IMG/VR virus record: IMGVR_UViG_3300044615_000233
Coordinates: 1 to 36,779 of that record
Source: a virus
Length of the DNA stretch: 36,779 nucleotides
Strand: one strand, 5' to 3'
The first letter of the stretch is position 1. Every line of letters begins with the position of its first letter. The notes beneath the pieces were generated by a model, which had not been told where the DNA came from, made no database searches, and saw only the letters and a program-made list of their open reading frames with translations. Below are positions 14,747 through 24,250 of the stretch, in pieces. The position numbers were made by a program, and so were the translations under genes.

Positions 14747-17700
14747 TGGCAGAAAAAGCTACCGTCCAGTTAACCGTAGATACCAAAGATTTTCTCAAGA
14801 ATCTTACTAAAGCAATAGATACGATTGGCGTAGCTAGTGAAGAAGTACGCGATCTATCTAAAGACTTCACATCGGCTTTTACTGTTAGCGATGGGAAAGT
14901 AAAGCAGCTTAAGAACAGCATTGCTGCAATGATAGCAGCGGGCAACAATAGCGGCGATGCTTTCGATGGGTTGGTAGCGGAGCTTAAAGCAGCGCAGGCG
15001 CAAAGTGATAATCTCAAGAATGCGCTTAAAGAAGTAGATAAACTTGTAGTCAGTCCAGAGATTGACGATAAGGGTATTAAGTCTTTTAAAGAAGAACTGA
15101 CGGGCGCGTTTGAATCTTTAAAAGGTGGGGATGCAGGCGGCGCGTTGTCAGGATTGACTAGCGGTTTCGCCGCTGCTTTCCCCGTCGTGGGTTCTTTGTC
15201 CGCTGGCATGGAAGTGTTTAGCTCTACTATTGGAGCAGTGGCGGGCGCATTTGGTGATGCGTTTGCAGCGGGCGCGGAGTTTGACAAGACGCTCAAGCAG
15301 CTATCGATTAGCACGGGGCTAGCAGGCGAAGATTTAGGCAAGCTAGAGACGGCAGCGGACAATGCTTTTTTGAAGGGCGTAGGGGAGAGCGCGGCGGAAG
15401 CTGCGAAGATTGTGGGTTCGCTACGTCAGACGCTAGGAGATGCGATACCACTTGATAGTTTAGATGAAGCAGCGATTCGATCAAACCAAGTAGCGCAGGC
15501 ATTAGGTACGGAGACGCCAGAGCTTGTAGGTAAGCTATCACCGCTGATTAAGCAGTACGGCTTGAGCTTTAACGATGCGCTGAACTTGGTAGCATCTGGA
15601 GCACAAAAGGGCGTTACCGACATAGGCGGCTATTTAGATGCTATCCAAGAGTTTACGCCAAACCTCAAAGAAGCTGGATTCAGCGCGGAAGAGTTTACGG
15701 GGCTGCTAGGCAAAGCGGGCGAAGTAGGTCTCAAAGACTTTGCAAAAGTTGGCGATGGTATCAAAGAGCTACAAAACCGTATTAAGTCAGGCGACCTGCT
15801 AACGCAATTGCAGGGCATCGGCGGCGAGACGAGCAAGCAGCTTGAGAACCTAGCACGGCAAGCGCAGAAGGGCACGCTATCAGGTAAGGAAGTGCTCACG
15901 CAATCTATCGCAGAGATTGACAAGGCATTTAAAGATGGCAAAATATCGCAGTCGCTACGTGGTCAATTGCTCACTACCTTTGGCGGCTCCATCGCAGAGG
16001 ATATTGGCAGCGAAGCGTATAGTAAGATATTCAGCGCGCCAATTGATACAGCGGCGGTTAAGAAGGCAGCGCAAGAAGCGGGCAAGGTAATCGACCAAAC
16101 GATACCGCCGCCTGATTTTGGGCGCATCTTTGAGCTTGCAAAGAAAGAAGTTGGGCAGGCGCTCAATACGATATACAAAGATTTGATCGTGCCTATTATC
16201 AATCCTGTTATCGAAGGATTTGGCAAGGTACGCGATGTAATCGCAGGGGCATTTTCTGGGCTTGGCGGCGATACCAACATTCTAAAGACGCTAGGCAATG
16301 TTATAGGCACAATTGTAAACGTTGCCATAAACGGATTTGTACTTGCACTCAAGACAGTATTTACGGTCGTACGTGTATTGTTTGCGCCTATCCAAATTCT
16401 TATTAGCGCATTTGTCAAGCTGGTAAAATGGATTGGCGACGTTACCGGGGCTTCAGAGTTTTTAACGAAGGCATGGAACTATCTCAAGTCGCTTGGTGAA
16501 ACTGTCTTTACAGTTATTACCAACTTGGGCGATGCAATCGTAGGGCTTGTCAACGCCGTCAGTTCTTTTGATTTGGGCAACATCGAAAATGCTTTGTCTG
16601 CATTTGGCACGTTGACAGAAGCAAAAAAGAAAGATGCAGACGCTACGAAGGAACAGGCAAAGGCGCAAGAGGATGTTAACAAAGCAAACAACGGCGGACT
16701 GACTCCAGAAGAGGCGGCAAAGTTAGCAGAAGAACAAGCGGCAGCAGCAGAGAAAAAGAAAGAACAGGAAAAGGCATACGCCGAAGCGTTAAAGGCAGCG
16801 CAAGCAGAGTTAAAAGCATTAACGGCGGAAGAACAGAAGCGGCAGCAAATACGCGATGCGCAGTCTATCGAAGATGAAAACAAGCGCGCAATTAAGATCA
16901 TTGAAATCGAGCGAGACTTTCAGAAGAAGATATTGGATGAGCAGCTTGCAGCTATCAAAGGCAAGGGCAAGCTAGAGACAACGCAGCGCGAGATACTTAA
17001 TATCCAGCTCAAAAAGTTGGAACAGGAAAGCGCGGACGCTATTGCACAAATACGGGCAAAGCAGCGCGCCGATGAATTGGCAAAGGCACAAGAGCAGGCA
17101 AAGAAAGTAGAAGAGCTTAACGCTAAAGTTGCGGATCAGTTACTTGCACGATTGCAGGCACGCTTTGCGGGCGGTGACAACTCGCTTGCTACGGCTGTGC
17201 TCAATGCACAACGATCAGCTATTGAGCGCGGACTGACGGCAACGGTAGACGCTATTATTGCATCTACTCCACAGTATGCGGCTGCTATTGCTAAACTCAA
17301 CAAAGAGATAGAGCAGGGCTTGCTAAAACCTGCCGATTATGCAGAGCGTACGAACAAAGTACGCGCAGAGATACTTGCACGATTGCAGTCGCTACCATCT
17401 GATACTAAAGATGTGTACGCATTACAGATTCGCGGCGCATACCAACAGAGCGCGGATGAGATTGCAAAGGGTACGGCGGACATTGTAGCGCAGATCAGGC
17501 AGCAACAAGTAAAGCAGGCAAGCGATATATTCGCGGATTCATTGCGGGGCATTGGTGAAGCTTTGCGCTCGGTAGATTTTGCGACTATCTACGGCGAAGC
17601 TGCGGACAAAGCAGCGGCGTTGAATGAAGAGCAAGAAAAGCTAATCGAGAACTTGCAGGATGGTACAGCGACGTACCAAGATTCGGTAGATCAGCTTGCG

Positions 17701-18648
17701 AACTTGCAGGCACAACAGGAACAGACGGCAAGTGCGACGGCTACGGCTATCTCGCAGGCATTCCAAGCTATCGCAGATCAGCAGGCAAAGGCAGCGCAGG
17801 ACGGTATCAATACGGTAAACGCTGCACTTGAACGTAGAAAAGAGATAGCTAAACAAGAGATCGACCTTGAAAAAGACAAGGCAGATCAGTTGAAAGCTCT
17901 GCAAGATCAGGGTATCAAAGACAAGGAAGTTTACGAGGCAGCACTCAAGGCGATTGAAGATAAGTACACGCAGGATCGCGCTAATCTCAAGAAGGAAGAT
18001 GAGAAGTTAGCCAAAGAATCAGCGGAAGTACAGGACGCTGCACTCAATCAAATAGCGGTATCAGCGGGTGCTGCTTTTGCATCTCTTGTAGCGGGCGGTG
18101 AAAGCGCAGGGGAGGCACTCAAGAAAGTAGTCGGATCGACTGTTAGCGCATTGCTTGACTTGTATACGCCATCTATTGTGGCCTTGTTTAGCTCGGTTAT
18201 CCCTCCGCCATTCGGACAAATCGCCGGGCTTGCAGCGGTGCAAGCGTTAAAGGCATTATTGCAGTCCGCGTTGTCTGGATTTGAAGAAGGCGGTTACACC
18301 GGCAACGGCGGCACAAAGCAAGTAGCGGGCGTAGTTCACGGGCAAGAGTTCGTCATGACCGCAGAGACTACACGCAAGAACAGGGCGCTGCTTGAGCACT
18401 TGCATAGCGGCAAATCGCTTGAGTCATTCCCTGCTTTGCAGAAAATGCTCGCGGACAATCAGATCAGCACGATACCAGTAACGGAGCTACAACTTATGCG
18501 CTCCGAGCTATCGGCTATTCGGCAGCGTCTGGACTCAATGCCAAACGGCATACAAGGTAACATGGGCGTAGATGTGCAGGTAGGCATGGATACGTACCTT
18601 TACGAGCGTGACCGCTCACGAATGATTGCAAGAAAGTTGAGAGGATAA
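14746..18648 (+). CDS. Tail tape measure protein
   Basis: The longest gene, 1300 residues. It should set tail length and later help DNA pass the membrane. Residues ~1-110 are amphipathic helix. A Gly/Ala hydrophobic stretch lies near 130-175 and a membrane-active region at ~519-566 (FVLALKTVFTVVRVLFAPIQ and following). There is a long Lys/Glu/Ala coiled coil at ~625-800, a second at ~1025-1100, then hydrophobic helices and the typical tape measure ending GFEEGGYTGNGG with AGVVHGQEFVMTAETTRKNR at ~1178-1213. It starts in the stop of the chaperone-like gene. Confidence 0.93.
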   Translation: MAEKATVQLTVDTKDFLKNLTKAIDTIGVASEEVRDLSKDFTSAFTVSDGKVKQLKNSIAAMIAAGNNSGDAFDGLVAELKAAQAQSDNLKNALKEVDKLVVSPEIDDKGIKSFKEELTGAFESLKGGDAGGALSGLTSGFAAAFPVVGSLSAGMEVFSSTIGAVAGAFGDAFAAGAEFDKTLKQLSISTGLAGEDLGKLETAADNAFLKGVGESAAEAAKIVGSLRQTLGDAIPLDSLDEAAIRSNQVAQALGTETPELVGKLSPLIKQYGLSFNDALNLVASGAQKGVTDIGGYLDAIQEFTPNLKEAGFSAEEFTGLLGKAGEVGLKDFAKVGDGIKELQNRIKSGDLLTQLQGIGGETSKQLENLARQAQKGTLSGKEVLTQSIAEIDKAFKDGKISQSLRGQLLTTFGGSIAEDIGSEAYSKIFSAPIDTAAVKKAAQEAGKVIDQTIPPPDFGRIFELAKKEVGQALNTIYKDLIVPIINPVIEGFGKVRDVIAGAFSGLGGDTNILKTLGNVIGTIVNVAINGFVLALKTVFTVVRVLFAPIQILISAFVKLVKWIGDVTGASEFLTKAWNYLKSLGETVFTVITNLGDAIVGLVNAVSSFDLGNIENALSAFGTLTEAKKKDADATKEQAKAQEDVNKANNGGLTPEEAAKLAEEQAAAAEKKKEQEKAYAEALKAAQAELKALTAEEQKRQQIRDAQSIEDENKRAIKIIEIERDFQKKILDEQLAAIKGKGKLETTQREILNIQLKKLEQESADAIAQIRAKQRADELAKAQEQAKKVEELNAKVADQLLARLQARFAGGDNSLATAVLNAQRSAIERGLTATVDAIIASTPQYAAAIAKLNKEIEQGLLKPADYAERTNKVRAEILARLQSLPSDTKDVYALQIRGAYQQSADEIAKGTADIVAQIRQQQVKQASDIFADSLRGIGEALRSVDFATIYGEAADKAAALNEEQEKLIENLQDGTATYQDSVDQLANLQAQQEQTASATATAISQAFQAIADQQAKAAQDGINTVNAALERRKEIAKQEIDLEKDKADQLKALQDQGIKDKEVYEAALKAIEDKYTQDRANLKKEDEKLAKESAEVQDAALNQIAVSAGAAFASLVAGGESAGEALKKVVGSTVSALLDLYTPSIVALFSSVIPPPFGQIAGLAAVQALKALLQSALSGFEEGGYTGNGGTKQVAGVVHGQEFVMTAETTRKNRALLEHLHSGKSLESFPALQKMLADNQISTIPVTELQLMRSELSAIRQRLDSMPNGIQGNMGVDVQVGMDTYLYERDRSRMIARKLRG

Positions 18649-18649
18649 C

Positions 18650-19144
18650 ATGCCAGCAAAGAGTAACTGGACAATGACGCTGTACGGAAGCAATACGGAC
18701 ACGGCAACAATACCGGCAACCGTGGATGCTACTTATGGTGGTGCTCTAATGTTGATTTCATCGCTTACAACAGCGACAAATAAGAGCGTTTACATACTTG
18801 CTCCGCAATTTGACTATGTGTTTAACACAGGCACGCTTGAAGATGTGAGTGGAACGGTCATAGGTTTCACGACGCGCCGTATACAGTTCCAAATTGAAAC
18901 CTATCCGTTTAGTTACGATGCAACGTCGGTAACTTTAGAACAGGATATGGAGGACATGATTACGCTGCTGAACATCATCCGAGATTTCAAGTTCTTGTAC
19001 CTTCGCGTGGATGGTGGCTCGCGGGCGTATCCAGCCGCTACGTATGTCTATCCTGTGACGTTGACGTCTAACAACACAGCAATTAACAAGCAGTTTGGCA
19101 ATCGTACTTTAACGCTCACGTTTGAGCATAGGAAGCGCAGCTAA
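18650..19144 (+). CDS. Minor tail protein after the tape measure
   Basis: A 164-residue protein that begins one base after the tape measure stop, the position of distal tail/tail-tip components. It is beta-rich (WTMTLYGSNTDTATIPATVD, RRIQFQIETYPFSYDATS) with a short helix (MEDMITLLNIIRDFKFLYL) and a final strand (TLTLTFEHRKRS), consistent with a Dit-like or tail completion fold but not proven. It overlaps the next ATG by one base. Confidence 0.65.
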   Translation: MPAKSNWTMTLYGSNTDTATIPATVDATYGGALMLISSLTTATNKSVYILAPQFDYVFNTGTLEDVSGTVIGFTTRRIQFQIETYPFSYDATSVTLEQDMEDMITLLNIIRDFKFLYLRVDGGSRAYPAATYVYPVTLTSNNTAINKQFGNRTLTLTFEHRKRS

Positions 19145-20922
19145 TGGCACACTATCGCATTGCTCGCACTATGCCGAACGGATGGCAAGTGCGGCTGGAC
19201 ATGATAAGCTACGACGGCGCATTTGGTGATACGATTGTACCGTTGCCAGAAGTGGTATTGCTTGAGATGGGCGCACTAACCGCAGAGTTTGATTCGCTGC
19301 CGTATGGCCTTATGAATCCTGCAACGTTCTCATTTCGTCTTATCTGGGATCAGCTACCAAGTGGCGCTGGTTCTATACAGGAATATATTGAACAAGGTTA
19401 CGACGAGACAAGCCCCGGAATATACACTCGCAATACGTGGTATCTCTACACAGACCGAGGTACGAGCGGCGCAACGTGGACGCTTGAGTTTGCAGGATGT
19501 GAAGACAACGTAGAAGCACTAGAATTGCAGCCGCTCGATAACGGCTTTTTCTCATACAACGTAGAGCTTGTAGACATCGCATATTACTGGCTTAAAACGA
19601 AGAGCGGCTATGACATCTTTAACGGCATAGGAACGCTGGTAGATTCTGAACAAAATGCATGGCAAATAAAGCTAGTTGGCTCTGGCTTGTTTGAACGTGA
19701 GCAGTTACACGAGTTCTGGAGCATTAACACATCAGCAAAGTTTATTAATCTATACGATGTACTGGACGCATATGCTGATAGTGGAGGCGCTTGGAATACA
19801 GCTCTATCTCATTCTACTATAAGTGGCAACTTTGACTATGGAAACAATCTACGCAAAGTATTAACACATGCCGTAGACTGGTTTGCGCCTGCTAACATTA
19901 CGTCACTTCCACGTAATGCAGGCAGCACGGCGCTTACTAATCAAGAGCTTTGGATGATTGCAACAATTACGCCAAATGGTCAAACAACACCAATCGGCGG
20001 AATGCTTGTGCCACAAGACAAGTACGGCATAGCCAATGCAAACGTATCTGCTTATGATGTGTTGCGAGAGCTATGCGAGCAGTCTGGGGTACGTGTTGGT
20101 TATCGCTTTGAGGTAAGCGGCAGCGGAGGAACTACGGCAATACGTGTAATTTTTGATGTTAAGCGTATTACAGAAGGCCGCGACGATCCAAGTAACGTAG
20201 ACGCTACGCTTTCGTTATCCAGCGCGTTGACATATTCAAGCATTACAAAGCGCGGCGATAACATTTTAAAAGCAGAAGTACGCTACGAGACCGAATCAGA
20301 TCGCGACGCTACCGATATTGTCAAGGTGCAGCGCGGGGCTAGGGCATCTCGGAGCATGAACATAGAGCCGCTTTTGCATAACATGCCGGTGCATATCTTG
20401 GACAATAACCCAGATAACAGATGGCCCAAGTTCAAAGCACCTATAAAGCAGACTAATCAGCTATACGTTCGAGGCACGTACTACGGCGGATCGCCTAGCA
20501 ACTTTATCAAGGTGCATGAAAAGACACGCATCTATTATAGCTCATCACAATCTGTTGTTGTTGACCCAGACGGCCTAAAGAACCCAGTGCCAGCTACTGA
20601 TTTCAAGACGAATTCACAGACCCAAGCCACGTACTTCTTACAGATCAATGACTGCCAAGTGAACGGATGTATTACGGCTGCACTTTGCAACCTGCTTCTA
20701 ACTGTGTTCAGCAACGAAAACAACGCTATTGTAGAGGTTGAGTGGCCTTTGAACATAAGCAGCAAGGTCATGACGGACTACATTGCAGGCAAATTCCAGC
20801 TAACCAACGAAGCAGCAGACAAGTTTGATAACATCGCATGGGATAAGGCAATGCCAGTATCAATATCCGTTGACTTGATAGGCGCAAAAGCTACGCACCG
20901 CTACTATATGGTGAGCGCATAA
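19144..20922 (+). CDS. Tail tip/hub protein, putative
   Basis: A 592-residue protein in the position of Tal/hub proteins that cap the tail. The N-terminal ~200 residues are beta-rich with many aromatic residues (YRIARTMPNGWQVRLDMISY, ATWTLEFAGCEDNVEALELQ), then a mixed region from ~290 with GYRFEVSGSGGTTAIRVIFD and a C-terminal part with PVSISVDLIGAKATHRYYMV. No lysozyme or peptidase motif is visible. Neither family nor host-binding role can be proven; the order after tape measure and a minor tail protein supports the call. Confidence 0.65.
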   Translation: MAHYRIARTMPNGWQVRLDMISYDGAFGDTIVPLPEVVLLEMGALTAEFDSLPYGLMNPATFSFRLIWDQLPSGAGSIQEYIEQGYDETSPGIYTRNTWYLYTDRGTSGATWTLEFAGCEDNVEALELQPLDNGFFSYNVELVDIAYYWLKTKSGYDIFNGIGTLVDSEQNAWQIKLVGSGLFEREQLHEFWSINTSAKFINLYDVLDAYADSGGAWNTALSHSTISGNFDYGNNLRKVLTHAVDWFAPANITSLPRNAGSTALTNQELWMIATITPNGQTTPIGGMLVPQDKYGIANANVSAYDVLRELCEQSGVRVGYRFEVSGSGGTTAIRVIFDVKRITEGRDDPSNVDATLSLSSALTYSSITKRGDNILKAEVRYETESDRDATDIVKVQRGARASRSMNIEPLLHNMPVHILDNNPDNRWPKFKAPIKQTNQLYVRGTYYGGSPSNFIKVHEKTRIYYSSSQSVVVDPDGLKNPVPATDFKTNSQTQATYFLQINDCQVNGCITAALCNLLLTVFSNENNAIVEVEWPLNISSKVMTDYIAGKFQLTNEAADKFDNIAWDKAMPVSISVDLIGAKATHRYYMVSA

Positions 20923-21719
20923 TGCCGATAAATGATCCAATCAAAAACCGCAAGGTAGCTCCAGCATCGCTAGCGTTTGAACGTGACCAAATGCGCAATG
21001 GTGCGATCTTCCAAGTAGGTACAACACCCACTTCGGTGACCTATCAAGAGATTGTGAATATCCGCTACGGCGATATAAACCAGCTCTACATCACCAACCA
21101 GTATATCCAGACGGATAATGACAAGCTGATGAAAGCAATGCACGAATCTGAACACAGGTCGAAGCATTGGGTTTCGGATTACAAGCGTTCTTTCCAATGG
21201 GATATAAAGCAGAATCAAGCATACCGCGTAAATGACTGGCAGATACTAGCATTTAACAACGAAGTGCTGCGGGCTATGGGCTGCTCCAATGGCGGCGTCG
21301 TAGCTGATGGTACGGCTTACTGGCAATATCGCTGCCCGGAAGATGCGGCAGGCATCTACTGGGTATATGCTTACCTCAATTTTCAGTTTGCTAACAATGC
21401 CAACGTCTCAAGCTCAAAGCTCGGATTGTTCCTTAACGGCTCGCTTTACCGATTGATTGATAACGTAGACAATAACATGATGGGCGCAAATAAGATTATT
21501 GATACGCGCATGGGCGGCGGTGCTCACATACCGATGAGGACGGGTGATGTGCTTACAATACGGATGTATGCCAAAGATAGTCTGGCTGGTTTGGATGTAG
21601 CTTTGTATCCTACATCTGTTTACGGCTATGTAACGGGGCATCGTGAGAACTGCGACAATATCGAGATATACAACAACCCAGTAACCGGATTTCTTTACCA
21701 ATTCAACAACAACGAATGA
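20922..21719 (+). CDS. Receptor-binding-like tail protein with C1q/TNF-like jelly roll
   Basis: A 265-residue protein. The N-terminal ~110 residues are polar and helical (NQLYITNQYIQTDNDKLMKA), a likely attachment/trimer part. The rest follows the TNF/C1q pattern: GIYWVYAYLNFQFANNANVS, KLGLFLNGSLYRLIDN, a hydrophilic loop, HIPMRTGDVLTIRMYA and a final YGYVTGHR strand. Such domains form trimeric sugar- or protein-binding heads. The stop overlaps the next ATG. The binding target is unknown. Confidence 0.65.
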   Translation: MPINDPIKNRKVAPASLAFERDQMRNGAIFQVGTTPTSVTYQEIVNIRYGDINQLYITNQYIQTDNDKLMKAMHESEHRSKHWVSDYKRSFQWDIKQNQAYRVNDWQILAFNNEVLRAMGCSNGGVVADGTAYWQYRCPEDAAGIYWVYAYLNFQFANNANVSSSKLGLFLNGSLYRLIDNVDNNMMGANKIIDTRMGGGAHIPMRTGDVLTIRMYAKDSLAGLDVALYPTSVYGYVTGHRENCDNIEIYNNPVTGFLYQFNNNE

Positions 21720-22255
21720 GCTGCTTACCAAATACACCTGTCGCGCCTAATCTTTTGAGCGCAACCAACTCTAGTGATCTCGGTTGGATTGACCTAACCA
21801 GCGTATCAACTAGCTCGCTATCGCAATACTTCCCCGTATCCAACACGGTGATAACGTTTGAAGGTACGGCGAACACGACAAATCAGCACATGATCTTGCG
21901 GCAGCTTGAGATAGAAGAAACTGCTAGCAGTAGCGCCAATATCAAGAAAGCGCCGCTGCATGTTTACCTCTATACAAACAGTTCGCCGAGCACGCCAACG
22001 CTCGGAGCGGTATTTAACGGCAGCGTTACTGATCTTGTGGCGGTCGTACCAGTAGCGCAGGCGGACTATGTGCGCGTAAGCGATACTAAATGGGTGGCAC
22101 GTGTCAATCCTGATCGCTACTATCGTACTGGTGTGGGTTCTACGGCGGGCTTCTTGTACGGCATCGTAATATCAAATAACGGCTCAAGTCTTACTTATGC
22201 AGCATCGGCAGCGTTGCGCTTGAAGGTGATAACAGAAGCAGGTACAGCGCTATGA
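21716..22255 (+). CDS. Tail-tip associated structural protein
   Basis: A 179-residue protein coupled by ATGA to the jelly-roll gene. It is Ser/Thr/Ala-rich and beta (DLGWIDLTSVSTSSLSQYFP, APLHVYLYTNSSPSTPTLGA, FLYGIVISNNGSSLTYAASA) without charged helices, so probably a surface-exposed virion protein. I do not recognise the family; it may be a second receptor-binding component or a fibre tip. Confidence 0.6.
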   Translation: MSCLPNTPVAPNLLSATNSSDLGWIDLTSVSTSSLSQYFPVSNTVITFEGTANTTNQHMILRQLEIEETASSSANIKKAPLHVYLYTNSSPSTPTLGAVFNGSVTDLVAVVPVAQADYVRVSDTKWVARVNPDRYYRTGVGSTAGFLYGIVISNNGSSLTYAASAALRLKVITEAGTAL

Positions 22256-22392
22256 TTGACGTTGAAGAACTGATTGAACAGCTCAAAGTAATTGCATACG
22301 ATGACATCCCACCGGTACGACGTGCGCAGCTATTGCATGTTATCGTCTATCTGGAACAATGGGCGAAAGATCACAATGTAAGGGCTAACTAA
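22252..22392 (+). CDS. 46-residue acidic helical microprotein
   Basis: A small gene with ATG in ATGA overlap with the preceding stop and TAATG overlap with the next gene, so both boundaries match local style. The product (MIDVEELIEQLKVIAYDD to VYLEQWAKDHNVRAN) reads as two amphipathic helices. The coding pattern and coupling make a real gene likely; the function is unknown. It lies between tail-tip and lysis-type genes. Confidence 0.6.
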   Translation: MIDVEELIEQLKVIAYDDIPPVRRAQLLHVIVYLEQWAKDHNVRAN

Positions 22393-23363
22393 TGGGTAAT
22401 AAAGCAGTCCGGCTAACTGACGAAGAATACGAAGCGGTCGCAGCTATGCGGGCAGAGCGGCTCAAAAAGATGAAAACCAACAACACCAACATCCAGCTTG
22501 GCATTGCTAGGGCAGAATCTAGCTATGCCGAGCAGGCCGTAACCGGTGCTGTATTCGGTCAAGAGCCGGAGCCAGTTGCTCCGCTTGCAGGGGAGTTACG
22601 CGAAGATGAAATAACAGATTTGTCTACGTGCAACAAGATCGGCGTAATCTCGGATGCTCATTGGCCCTTTCACGATCTGCGCAGGGAAGCAGACGGAACG
22701 TACAGCGGGGCATATTTGACCGCTATCGAATGGCTGCGCAACTGCGGAGTAGATACGCTGCTTTTAAATGGCGACATGATGGACTGCTATAACCTATCCT
22801 CGCATGAAAAGGTAGAGAATAACAGGTCGTGGAAGTGGGAGCTGGATGCTGCTCGTACGATGGTCAAACATCTGCGGCAATTTTTTGGCGATAAGGTGCG
22901 AATCGTCTACCGCGAAGGCAATCACGAAGAGCGGCTCAAGCGTTACCTAGCACAGAAGGCCAAAGAGTTAGAAGGCACGATCATTCTAGAAGAGATGCTG
23001 GGTTTGCATGAGCAGGGTATAGAGTGGGTAGACGAGCGGGCAAAGGTTAAAGCGGGCAAGCTCTGGATAGATCACGGTCACGAATGGTTTGGAGGTGGTG
23101 GTGTTAATCCAGCGCGTAACTACCGCATGAAAGCCGTAGATAATGTAATGGTAGGTCACGTACATAAGACGTCCACAGACCTATTTAGAAGGCCGCTGGA
23201 CGGTACTTTTATAGCAGGGTGGTCTGTTGGGTGCTTATGCGATCTAAATCCCCGCTATGCGCCTCGTAATAACTGGAATCATGGCGTAGCTTTGGTGGAG
23301 TTAGAAGCGCAGGGTAACTTTACCGTTCACAACAAAGTAATCCTGCAAGGGGTAGTGCGATGA
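22392..23363 (+). CDS. Calcineurin-like metallophosphoesterase
   Basis: This 323-residue protein carries the full metal-binding set: D88 and H90 (SDAHWP), D128 (NGDMMD), N177-H178-E179 (GNHEER), H228/H230 (IDHGHEW) and H256/H258 (GHVHKT). A charged helical N-terminus of ~80 residues precedes the fold. The family hydrolyses phosphodiesters or phosphomonoesters; the substrate is unknown. It sits at the end of the tail region and before the lysis genes, overlapping the next gene by four bases. Confidence 0.85.
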   Translation: MGNKAVRLTDEEYEAVAAMRAERLKKMKTNNTNIQLGIARAESSYAEQAVTGAVFGQEPEPVAPLAGELREDEITDLSTCNKIGVISDAHWPFHDLRREADGTYSGAYLTAIEWLRNCGVDTLLLNGDMMDCYNLSSHEKVENNRSWKWELDAARTMVKHLRQFFGDKVRIVYREGNHEERLKRYLAQKAKELEGTIILEEMLGLHEQGIEWVDERAKVKAGKLWIDHGHEWFGGGGVNPARNYRMKAVDNVMVGHVHKTSTDLFRRPLDGTFIAGWSVGCLCDLNPRYAPRNNWNHGVALVELEAQGNFTVHNKVILQGVVR

Positions 23364-23695
23364 CGCCAACATCATTTAAGCTAGGCGGCAATACGTGGCG
23401 CGTTAAGCTGCAAAAGGCAATCGTCGTAGTGACTCCAGCGGGCGAAGTACAGCACTTGTACGGCGAATGCAACATAGACACCTACACGATCAGGATTGCT
23501 CGCACAGTCGAAGGCAAGCCCTGTACAGCGGACACGATGACGCAAACCTTTATCCATGAATTTATACATGCGGCACTTTACACGATAGGAAGGCGATTCG
23601 ATGATGAAGAACTTGTTGTTGGCCTTGAAAACATGGTCTGGCAATATCTCAAAACAGCTAAACACTCCAAAGGTAGAGCAGCCGACCGAATATAG
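23360..23695 (+). CDS. HEFIH-type zinc metallopeptidase-like protein
   Basis: A 111-residue protein with a zinc-binding HExxH at H66-E67-F-I-H70 (FIHEFIHAALYTIG), followed about 12 residues later by DDEELVVGLENMVWQYL, where a third ligand Glu is plausible. This is the arrangement of small gluzincin/SprT-like or DUF955-like phage proteins. The start is coupled to the phosphoesterase (ATGA), and the last 95 nt overlap the endolysin gene. The substrate is unknown. Confidence 0.7.
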   Translation: MTPTSFKLGGNTWRVKLQKAIVVVTPAGEVQHLYGECNIDTYTIRIARTVEGKPCTADTMTQTFIHEFIHAALYTIGRRFDDEELVVGLENMVWQYLKTAKHSKGRAADRI

Positions 23696-24131
23696 CTGGA
23701 TGCAGATCGCGCAGAAGGAAAAAGGGCAGGCAGAGGTAGCAGGCGCAAAGCATAACAAGCGCATCGTTGAGTACCATCAGCGCACGACATTGAAGGCAAA
23801 GGATGACGAAACGCCGTGGTGTTCTTCTTTTGTGAACTGGTGTGTAGGCAATGCTGGTTATAGTGTGACTGGATCAGCGGCAGCGCGGTCGTGGGCTAAA
23901 TATGGGCAGTCATGCAAGCCACATCCGGGCTGTATTGTAGTAATGACACGTACCGGAGGCGGTCACGTTGGCTTTTACGTACGCGAGACGGCTAAATACG
24001 TCTATGTTCTAGGCGGTAACCAGTCAAACAAGGTAAGTATCGCAGGATATGACAAGGGACGCATCATTGCATACCGTCTGCCTAGCGAGCTGAACGTGCT
24101 TGATGCTATGGTATACGACGCTAAAGCGTAA
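23601..24131 (+). CDS. Endolysin, TIGR02594/CHAP-like cysteine peptidase-amidase
   Basis: A 176-residue protein. Residues ~33-160 follow the TIGR02594/NlpC-P60-like fold: WMQIAQKEKGQAEVAG, C74 in ETPWCSSFVNWCVG, and H122 in GGGHVGFYV. This pair is the expected Cys-His dyad of a peptidoglycan hydrolase. The ATG at 23601 has GGAAGG seven bases upstream, so the start inside the metallopeptidase gene is well supported; an alternative ATG at 23700 lacks such a site. No signal peptide is clear. It closes the late region before a strong terminator. Confidence 0.8.
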   Translation: MMKNLLLALKTWSGNISKQLNTPKVEQPTEYSWMQIAQKEKGQAEVAGAKHNKRIVEYHQRTTLKAKDDETPWCSSFVNWCVGNAGYSVTGSAAARSWAKYGQSCKPHPGCIVVMTRTGGGHVGFYVRETAKYVYVLGGNQSNKVSIAGYDKGRIIAYRLPSELNVLDAMVYDAKA

Positions 24132-24161
24132 AGAATAGCCCGATATTTTTACCTATCCGAG

Positions 24162-24190
24162 AAAAGGTGCAATTATTTTGCACTTTTTTT
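24162..24190 (+). terminator. Rho-independent terminator at the end of the late region
   Basis: AAAAGGTGCAA pairs with TTGCACTTTTT around a TTAT-type loop, one G-T pair in the stem, followed by a run of seven T. It lies 30 bases after the endolysin stop and ahead of a promoter-like stretch, so it probably separates the late from the early unit. Confidence 0.8.
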
Positions 24191-24200
24191 CATTTGCCTA

Positions 24201-24228
24201 TTGTGTAAACGAAATGTAGACGTATATT
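24201..24228 (+). promoter_or_regulatory. Candidate sigma70-type promoter for the early region
   Basis: TTGTGT at 24201-24206 and TATATT at 24223-24228 are 16 bases apart and follow directly after the terminator. They lie 40 bases before the ATG at 24268. This fits a housekeeping promoter that opens the early genes after infection. The host's consensus is unknown, so the call is tentative. Confidence 0.5.
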
Positions 24229-24229
24229 T

Positions 24230-24250
24230 GTGACGTAATCAATTACTCAC
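24230..24250. promoter_or_regulatory. Imperfect inverted repeat at the predicted transcription start (operator candidate)
   Basis: GTGA-C-GTAAT and ATTAC-TCAC are complementary apart from one bulged base around a CA centre. It begins two bases after the -10-like element, where a bound repressor would block initiation. A hairpin in the 5' leader is an alternative explanation. Confidence 0.4.

Noticed and set aside
14700-15362. 220-residue minus-strand open frame over the tape measure start
   Set aside because: The Ser/Pro/Ala-rich product is the usual shadow of an Ala/Lys/Glu-rich helical gene; no start signals and no partner genes on that strand.
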